Source: Sulfurovum sp.
Lineage (GTDB): Bacteria; Campylobacterota; Campylobacteria; Campylobacterales; Sulfurovaceae
Direction: 5' to 3'
Length of the DNA stretch: 12,119 nt
Assembly: GCA_003978375.1 (NCBI GenBank)
Contig: QNZW01000156.1
Location: 1 to 12,119 of the forward strand
Shown here one piece after another: positions 7,680-12,119 of this stretch (position 1 is the stretch's first letter; the number at the start of each line of letters is the position of its first letter). The notes beneath the pieces were generated by a model, which was not told the DNA's origin, searched no databases, and was given only the letters and a program-made list of their open reading frames with translations. The position numbers and the translations under genes were made by a program.

Positions 7680-8905
7680 AAAGATGCCTTAAATACATGC
7701 ATTGGTAGAGTAGTCTCTTCTTTACTTTCTAAATCCTTCATCCATACTGTATCATTGGCTAGTTCATTTTCGCCTATGAGTACTGCATAACGCGCTTTGG
7801 CTTTGTCTACTCCTTTCATGTGGCTTTTAAAACCTTTGGAGTTGTACTCTACTGTTACTTTGGTCTCTTTGCGTTTTTCAGTGGCAAGATCAAAAAGTCT
7901 TTCAACGGCATCTTCGCTCATGGCACCCAAATAGATACCCTCACGTATCTGCTCTGGCATTTTTACCAATGGCATAATACGTTCTATGCCTATAGCAAAA
8001 CCTATAGCAGGTGTAGGTTTTCCATCAAGATATTCTACAAGTTTGTCGTAGCGTCCTCCCCCAGCAATGGCAGATTGTGAGCCAATGTCAATGTCATTGC
8101 TCACAAACTCAAAGGCAGTTTTGTTGTAATAGTCTAATCCACGTACTAAATTGGTGTCAACTGTATAGGTAATATGGGCATTATCTAACAACTTTGTAAG
8201 CTTTTTAAAGTCAGAATCACACGATTGGCAAAGATTGTCAATGAGTTTTGGTGAATCTGCCAAAAGGCTTTGACAGGTCTTGTTTTTACAATCAAGCACA
8301 CGAATAGGATTTGTATCTATACGTCTGTTACAATCATCACAAAGTGATTCTTTTATTGTTGAGAGAAATGTCACTAAATTTTGTTTGTATGGAGGCATAC
8401 ACGTGGTACACCCTAAAGAGTTTATCTGTAAGTCAAAACCGATACCAAGTGCCTCAAAGATTTGGCTTATCATCGTGATGATAGTAAAATCTTCGTAGAC
8501 TAAAGCCTCTCCAAAACTTTCACAACCAAATTGGTGAAATTCTCTTAAGCGTCCTTTTTGTGGTCTTTCATAACGAAACATAGGACCATAGTAATAAAAT
8601 TTTTGTTTGATTGGTTGGCGATCGAGTTTGGCAGAGACAAAGGCACGTACCACTCCAGCAGTTCCTTCTGGGCGCATACAGACATCATTTCCCCCTTTGT
8701 CTTCAAACTGATACATCTCTTTACTGACGATATCAGAGCTGTCACCTACAGAGCGTTTGAAAAGAGCAGTCTCTTCGAGTATAGGCGTTTCAATGTAGCT
8801 ATAGCCATAACGCTTGGCTATCGTAGTGGCCACCTCTATAATGTGGTTAAATCTCTGACTCTCATCAAAAGTAAGGTCTTTCATACCTCTTAAGGGATTT
8901 ATCAT
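7676..8905 (-). CDS. hisS: Histidyl-tRNA synthetase
   Basis: This 409-residue class II aminoacyl-tRNA synthetase charges tRNA-His in the cytoplasm. It starts with the usual INPLRGMKDL and has motif 2 (FRYERPQKGRLREFHQ, 110-125), the histidine-specific LVRGLDYY (253-260, Arg256 in the active site), AGGGRYD (281-287), motif 3 (AIGFAIGIERI, 300-310) and a C-terminal anticodon-binding domain. Between motif 2 and the HisA segment there are four cysteine pairs: C166/C169, C189/C192, C206/C211 and C226/C229. They sit in the insertion domain around a NPIRVLDCK block. I recall a similar cysteine-rich insertion in many non-enteric bacterial HisRS; it could bind zinc. AAAGGT lies 7 nt before the ATG. 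Confidence 0.96.
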   Translation of the reverse strand: MINPLRGMKDLTFDESQRFNHIIEVATTIAKRYGYSYIETPILEETALFKRSVGDSSDIVSKEMYQFEDKGGNDVCMRPEGTAGVVRAFVSAKLDRQPIKQKFYYYGPMFRYERPQKGRLREFHQFGCESFGEALVYEDFTIITMISQIFEALGIGFDLQINSLGCTTCMPPYKQNLVTFLSTIKESLCDDCNRRIDTNPIRVLDCKNKTCQSLLADSPKLIDNLCQSCDSDFKKLTKLLDNAHITYTVDTNLVRGLDYYNKTAFEFVSNDIDIGSQSAIAGGGRYDKLVEYLDGKPTPAIGFAIGIERIMPLVKMPEQIREGIYLGAMSEDAVERLFDLATEKRKETKVTVEYNSKGFKSHMKGVDKAKARYAVLIGENELANDTVWMKDLESKEETTLPMHVFKASL

Positions 8906-8922
8906 ATGTTACCTTTACAGCG

Positions 8923-8938
8923 TGGGTTTAAAAACCCA
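8923..8938 (-). other. Small hairpin in the tmk-hisS gap
   Basis: TGGGTT (8923-8928) and AACCCA (8933-8938) form a 6-bp stem with a tetraloop, 17 nt upstream of the hisS start. No T-run follows on the minus strand, so it should not terminate transcription. It might stabilise a processed end or affect hisS translation, but nothing in the sequence shows which. Confidence 0.35.
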
Positions 8939-8959
8939 TCTTACATTCATTTTATGAAA

Positions 8960-9535
8960 TTATAGCTCTAAATAGCTCAATATCTTTTGATGTATATTTT
9001 CAATACTCTCTGTGGCATCGACTTCTAGATAATCTATGTCTAGTTTTTGTAAGCTTTCAAGCATTTTATTTTGTACATTGATAAGATATTCTAGTCCACG
9101 TAGTTCTATACCATCGAGCTCTTTTTGAGAAGTTCTTTGTTTTAATGTTTCTCTATTTGTGACAAACAAGATGATTTTATCAGGGAAATTTCCTTTGAGT
9201 GCAAAACGATTGAGCGTGACAAGTGTATCAAAATCAAAATCATCATTGGCAAGGGCATATCCTATACCAGAAAGAAAACCTCTGTCAGAGATAACTATAT
9301 TATCTTGGTTGGGTGCTACTACTTCTTCATAATGCTCTGCACGATCAGCAAGAAAGAGTAGCAGTTCTGCACGTTTGGAAGCCAAAGAATCAGAAAGTAG
9401 TATTTCACGAGCCTTTTTGCCAAAGTGTGTACCTCCTGGCTCTTTGGTGACGATAATCTCTGGATATTTTTGTGAAAGTAGCTCTATTTGTGTACTTTTC
9501 CCACAGGTATCTATGCCCTCAAAAAGTATATACAT
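8960..9535 (-). CDS. tmk: Thymidylate kinase
   Basis: This 191-residue cytoplasmic kinase phosphorylates dTMP to dTDP with ATP, an essential step of dTTP supply. The P-loop is GIDTCGKST (7-15), the dTMP-binding segment KEPGGT (31-36), and the DR motif SDRGFLSG (83-90), followed by the LID region rich in Arg/Lys (near 128-145). It is slightly shorter than E. coli Tmk (213). Its ATG shares one base with the coaD stop (TAATG), so translation is probably coupled to coaD. The P-loop has Cys11 where many homologues have Ala or Val; nothing else is odd. Confidence 0.95.
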   Translation of the reverse strand: MYILFEGIDTCGKSTQIELLSQKYPEIIVTKEPGGTHFGKKAREILLSDSLASKRAELLLFLADRAEHYEEVVAPNQDNIVISDRGFLSGIGYALANDDFDFDTLVTLNRFALKGNFPDKIILFVTNRETLKQRTSQKELDGIELRGLEYLINVQNKMLESLQKLDIDYLEVDATESIENIHQKILSYLEL

Positions 9536-10011
9536 TATTGTCTATACGCTTTAATCATTTGTATGACTTTTGGGTGCAATAGATGATCGACTTTCCCCCC
9601 AAAAGGTAAAATAGAACGTACCACAGACGAACTGACAAATCCATATTCTAAACTAGGCATAAGAAAGATAGTCTCCAACTCTTTTTTGAGTGAAGAGTTG
9701 GCATATCCCATTTGTAACTCATACTCAAAGTCACTTACAGCACGTAAACCTCGTATAATGATATTGGCATTGAGTTTATCTGAAAGGTCTACGAGTAAGC
9801 CTTCAAAACCCACGACTTTTACTTTAGGAAACTCATTCGTAATTGCTTCTACCATGCCAATACGTTGTTCTAGGCTGAACATAGGGGTTTTAGAAGCACT
9901 TTTTGCTACAGCGATAGTGATTTCATCAAACATGGAACAGGCACGTTTGACTATGTCTAAATGTCCTACCGTAATGGGGTCAAATGTCCCCGGATAAATC
10001 GCTTTTTTCAT
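9535..10011 (-). CDS. coaD: Phosphopantetheine adenylyltransferase
   Basis: This 158-residue enzyme joins ATP and 4'-phosphopantetheine to dephospho-CoA, the penultimate step of coenzyme A synthesis; the family works as a hexamer. The nucleotidyltransferase signature YPGTFDPITVGH (6-17, His17), the RGLRAVSDFEYE block and the C-terminal SSSVVRS motif are present. I place the start at ATG 10011-10009: the protein then begins MKKAIYPGTFDP as usual, and a strong GGAG lies 8 nt upstream. A longer in-frame start at 10041 would add ten unrelated residues, overlap ubiX and ignore that ribosome-binding site. The frame contains a run of six G (9595-9600, minus strand), probably too short for slipped-strand variation. 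Confidence 0.95.
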   Translation of the reverse strand: MKKAIYPGTFDPITVGHLDIVKRACSMFDEITIAVAKSASKTPMFSLEQRIGMVEAITNEFPKVKVVGFEGLLVDLSDKLNANIIIRGLRAVSDFEYELQMGYANSSLKKELETIFLMPSLEYGFVSSSVVRSILPFGGKVDHLLHPKVIQMIKAYRQ

Positions 10012-10031
10012 AAAATCATCTCCATGGTTAC

Positions 10032-10553
10032 TTATTTCCATCTCTCATATAAATTATTTTCAATACCCAATACATCATACCATTTCCCAATCATAAACTT
10101 TTCCATCTCTTCAAGGGTCGAAGATTCAGAATAATAGCCCATGACTGGCGGTGCTATTATAACACCTAGTGAGGCTAATTTATGCATATTTTCTAAAGCT
10201 ATAGCAGAAAAAGGCAATTCACGTGGTGCCAAAAGTAACTTTTTTTGCTCTTTGAGTGCTACTGCTGCCACACGGGTAGGGAGATTGTCGCTTATACCAC
10301 AGGCTACTTTCGCCAAAGTATTCATGCTACAAGGTATAATAACCGTGGCATCTACTTGAAAAGAGCCACTTGAAATAGAGGCTGCAATATTGTCATGAGC
10401 GTGTAGCGTAACTTGTTTGTTTTCAAAACTCTCTACGGTTAAAGCATTGTCAGAGACTACGACATGCACTTCAATTTCTTTGGGTAAGTAGTCTATAAAT
10501 TTCTTACCCAATTTAATACCTGATGCACCAGTAATGGCTACGATTAGTTTCAT
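10032..10553 (-). CDS. ubiX: Flavin prenyltransferase UbiX
   Basis: This 173-residue enzyme of the flavoprotein UbiX/Pad family makes prenylated FMN, the cofactor of UbiD-type decarboxylases, used for instance in quinone synthesis. The FMN-binding TGASG (8-12), SDNA (34-37), GSF (63-65), PCSMNTLAKVACGISDN (74-90) and APRELPFS (109-116) match the family. The C-terminal GYYSESSTLEEM-type segment is typical, and the length is close to the usual 185-200. Prenyl donor specificity (DMAP) is known for the family, not visible here. It is the first gene of the operon; the ribosome-binding site is weak (AAAGA about 8 nt before ATG). Confidence 0.93.
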   Translation of the reverse strand: MKLIVAITGASGIKLGKKFIDYLPKEIEVHVVVSDNALTVESFENKQVTLHAHDNIAASISSGSFQVDATVIIPCSMNTLAKVACGISDNLPTRVAAVALKEQKKLLLAPRELPFSAIALENMHKLASLGVIIAPPVMGYYSESSTLEEMEKFMIGKWYDVLGIENNLYERWK

Positions 10554-10580
10554 ATTTTATCTTTACTCATAATGATAAGG

Positions 10581-10600
10581 ATTATAGCAAAAATATATAA
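10581..10600 (-). promoter_or_regulatory. Promoter of the ubiX operon
   Basis: On the minus strand a T-rich stretch (ATATTTTTGC) runs into TATAAT (10586-10581), giving the extended -10 TGCTATAAT. T-rich DNA plus TGnTATAAT without a -35 box is the known sigma-70-type consensus of Campylobacter and Helicobacter. Initiation near 10574 leaves a leader of about 20 nt. It lies in the 59-bp gap behind the outer-membrane protein gene, so the operon need not depend on read-through. Confidence 0.75.
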
Positions 10601-10612
10601 ATAGTCTTGGGT

Positions 10613-11827
10613 CTAGAATGATTCATTTATATTTAAATAAAAATTTCTTTTTTTATTCTCATCTATAGCCAAGTCAGCTGTAAGGTATGCACGACTTTTT
10701 TTGTTGAGTAAAAAACGAAAACCTACGCCTGCACCAAACTGAAAATTTTGAAGAAATTTTTGATTGCGGTCTTTATCTGAAGCACTTGTAGTGTTGACAA
10801 ATAGGGTATAGCCATATCTATTTGGATGTTTTTTTGAGATTGGCAAAGGCATACGAAGTTCTAGCTCTGTATAAAAGATATCTTCACCTCTAAAACGTCC
10901 TTGGATATATCCACGTCCGGAACGTCCAAATTGATCCCATCCAAGAGCTGGTAAATCCAAGTAAGGCATCTTACCACTGGTTACTGTATTAACGTAACTC
11001 CACAACGCAAGTAGTTTTCGTGGATTTTGTTTATCTAAGCTGAAATAATCACGAAACTCAAGCCATAAAGAAGATGATTTTTTATCACTACCTAAAAACT
11101 TTGGAAAATATTTGTAAGATGCAAAAGCATACATACCACTATATGGTGTAGCAATATTGTCACGTGTATCATAAATAAGATTTAATGAAACGCCAGAGAG
11201 TGTAGTGCTTTTAAGATCAAAACCATGTTTTGTGCTGTATGTATGGTAACTGGTTTTTGTATCAGCATTATAGTTTAAATCTTTTACATTTTTATACTTA
11301 TCAACCATATATCCTACACCAAAATAGAGTGAAGGTTTTATTTTCTTTGCGATAGTTAAATAAAAACGTAATAGATCAAAATCCATTGGTTGTGCATCAT
11401 CTGATGTGAGACTATTTTGTGACCTTCCGTCTACAGTTCTTCCTGTGCCAAGTCCATAAGTGTCTTGAGACGAGAGAAAAACACGACTATCTTCTATAAA
11501 CATCCAATCATTATTTTCCGTATATCCTATAGATTTTATAAGATACATAGTTTGATTTTTTGAAGTCCAAGCTGCACTTGCCGAGACAGTAGACATTTTG
11601 GTGGTGGATGGATCACCTAGTGTCACGCCTGAACTAACAGCAGCACCATAAAATTTGCCATATGTAGGGTTTGACCCAATCACTGGAAAAATACTATTGT
11701 AAAATTTATAAGGTATGATTGTATTGTTATCATTATTGCTATGTTCTTTTGCTACAATGGAGCTTGTCATAACAACCATAGATAGACTCAATACAGCAAT
11801 AGCTTTTTTTAAATTCCTTGTTCTCAT
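10613..11827 (-). CDS. POTRA-less Omp85/BamA-TamA-type outer-membrane protein
   Basis: This is a 404-residue predicted outer-membrane beta-barrel. A signal peptide is clear (basic residues 1-8, hydrophobic 9-22, cut near Ala26), followed by a polar Asn-rich linker. The rest alternates in the pattern of beta-strands. Two Omp85-type signatures are visible: YDTRDNIATPYSGMY (219-233) and RGYIQGRFRGED (305-316), the latter resembling the loop-6 RGF/Y motif. The chain ends in NESF, with the terminal Phe of the BAM-recognised signal. There is no room for POTRA domains, so it is unlikely to be BamA or TamA itself; its cargo, if any, is unknown. AAGGA lies 8 nt before the ATG. The 59-nt gap to ubiX contains a separate promoter. 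Its place corresponds to flgA next to ubiX in C. jejuni. Confidence 0.8.
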   Translation of the reverse strand: MRTRNLKKAIAVLSLSMVVMTSSIVAKEHSNNDNNTIIPYKFYNSIFPVIGSNPTYGKFYGAAVSSGVTLGDPSTTKMSTVSASAAWTSKNQTMYLIKSIGYTENNDWMFIEDSRVFLSSQDTYGLGTGRTVDGRSQNSLTSDDAQPMDFDLLRFYLTIAKKIKPSLYFGVGYMVDKYKNVKDLNYNADTKTSYHTYSTKHGFDLKSTTLSGVSLNLIYDTRDNIATPYSGMYAFASYKYFPKFLGSDKKSSSLWLEFRDYFSLDKQNPRKLLALWSYVNTVTSGKMPYLDLPALGWDQFGRSGRGYIQGRFRGEDIFYTELELRMPLPISKKHPNRYGYTLFVNTTSASDKDRNQKFLQNFQFGAGVGFRFLLNKKSRAYLTADLAIDENKKRNFYLNINESF

Positions 11828-11858
11828 TTGAAATCCTTATTTTTATATATTTGTAAAT

Positions 11859-11880
11859 CTTATAAAATAAAGTAAGACTA
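11859..11880 (-). promoter_or_regulatory. Candidate promoter of the outer-membrane protein gene
   Basis: TATAAG (minus strand 11864-11859) is preceded by T-rich TTACTTTATTT, with no clear -35 box. Initiation near 11852 would leave a leader of about 25 nt with the AAGGA ribosome-binding site. Several other AT-rich hexamers lie in the 212-bp region up to the tRNA, so this is only one of a few choices. Confidence 0.35.
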
Positions 11881-12039
11881 ATAGAATAGTTATAAATCCA
11901 TGAGCAAAGTATTTATGAAATCTTTGGTGATTTATGACATAATATGAGATAAACTTTTTTCTTATAAAACTAAGTATATCTAAGTTAAAATTAAGAATAC
12001 AAATCAGCAAGAAAGATTAAGATTTATTTTCATAAAAAG

Positions 12040-12115
12040 TGGAGCGGGCGAAGGGATTCGAACCCTCGACAGCCTGCTTGGAAGGCAGGAACTCTAGCCA
12101 CTGAGCTACGCCCGC
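12040..12115 (-). tRNA. tRNA-Gly, anticodon TCC
   Basis: A complete cloverleaf can be read on the minus strand. The acceptor stem GCGGGCG (12115-12109) pairs with CGCCCGC (12050-12044). The D arm begins GCTCAGTGGCTA, the anticodon stem CCTGC/GCAGG encloses loop CTTCCAA with anticodon TCC (12082-12080), and the T arm has GAGGG-TTCGAAT-CCCTT. The discriminator is T and the CCA end is encoded (12042-12040). It would read GGA and, by wobble, GGG glycine codons. Its promoter lies outside the window; a run of five T follows the CCA. Confidence 0.97.
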
Positions 12116-12119
12116 GATT

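Larger units (their letters stand above)
5101..10553 (-). other. Operon ubiX-coaD-tmk-hisS-speA-cysE
   Basis: All six genes run in one direction. The spacings are 20 nt (ubiX-coaD), a 1-nt TAATG overlap (coaD-tmk), 54 nt with a small hairpin (tmk-hisS), a 4-nt ATGA overlap (hisS-speA) and 5 nt (speA-cysE). A strong promoter pattern lies before ubiX and a 9-bp hairpin lies after cysE. I recall the same order in C. jejuni, which supports long conservation of the block. A single transcript is inference; the 54-nt gap could hold an internal start. Confidence 0.7.

Noticed and set aside
8558..8893. Plus-strand open frame of 111 codons opposite hisS
   Set aside because: It lies entirely within the well-supported hisS gene on the other strand and shows no recognisable motif; it is a shadow frame.
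9595..9600. Run of six G/C in coaD as a contingency locus
   Set aside because: It encodes the normal FGGK segment, is shorter than variable tracts known in Campylobacter, and coaD is essential.
10012..10041. Ten-residue N-terminal extension of CoaD
   Set aside because: It overlaps ubiX, is not family-like, and a strong GGAG sits at the right distance from the inner ATG at 10011.
11900..11950. Short plus-strand frame in the gap between the barrel gene and the tRNA
   Set aside because: It has about 15 codons and no ribosome-binding site. The 212-bp gap otherwise holds only candidate promoter elements.

Overview
The window looks like a chromosomal segment of a Campylobacterota (epsilonproteobacterial) genome, probably near Sulfurovum/Sulfurimonas. 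The DNA is AT-rich. The gene order patatin - aspartate aminotransferase - cysE - speA - hisS - tmk - coaD - ubiX contains the block I recall from Campylobacter jejuni (aspB-cysE-speA-hisS-tmk-coaD-ubiX-flgA). The promoter in front of ubiX has the T-rich, extended -10 form typical of the group. Assignment to a genus is inference.

Layout. Bases 1-164 are AT-rich and show no gene. Bases about 165-950 hold a degraded IS1595-type insertion sequence. Its transposase frame is open, but two of the catalytic acidic positions are replaced (N71, S134). A DedA-family membrane protein (1020-1580, +) follows and converges on the minus-strand genes, with a hairpin between the two stop codons. All remaining genes are on the minus strand, described here in transcription order from the right edge: a tRNA-Gly(TCC); a POTRA-less Omp85-type outer-membrane barrel; the tight operon ubiX-coaD-tmk-hisS-speA-cysE; a 181-bp intergenic region with a strong hairpin and two candidate promoters; then an aminotransferase and a secreted patatin-like phospholipase, probably co-transcribed.

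Functionally the six-gene block is housekeeping: prenyl-FMN for the UbiD decarboxylase of quinone synthesis (ubiX), coenzyme A (coaD), dTDP (tmk), His-tRNA (hisS), agmatine for polyamines (speA) and O-acetylserine for cysteine (cysE). Spacings of -4, -1, +5 and +20 nt indicate coupled translation. The flanking genes are envelope-directed: an Omp85 barrel upstream and a patatin with a barrel-like C-terminus downstream. They sit where close relatives may carry other genes, flgA in C. jejuni on the ubiX side.

I found no convincing undescribed system. The items most worth a second look are the transposase with substituted active-site residues, the hairpin/leader between cysE and the aminotransferase, the patatin whose C-terminus seems too short for the canonical PlpD layout, and the POTRA-less barrel at the flgA position.
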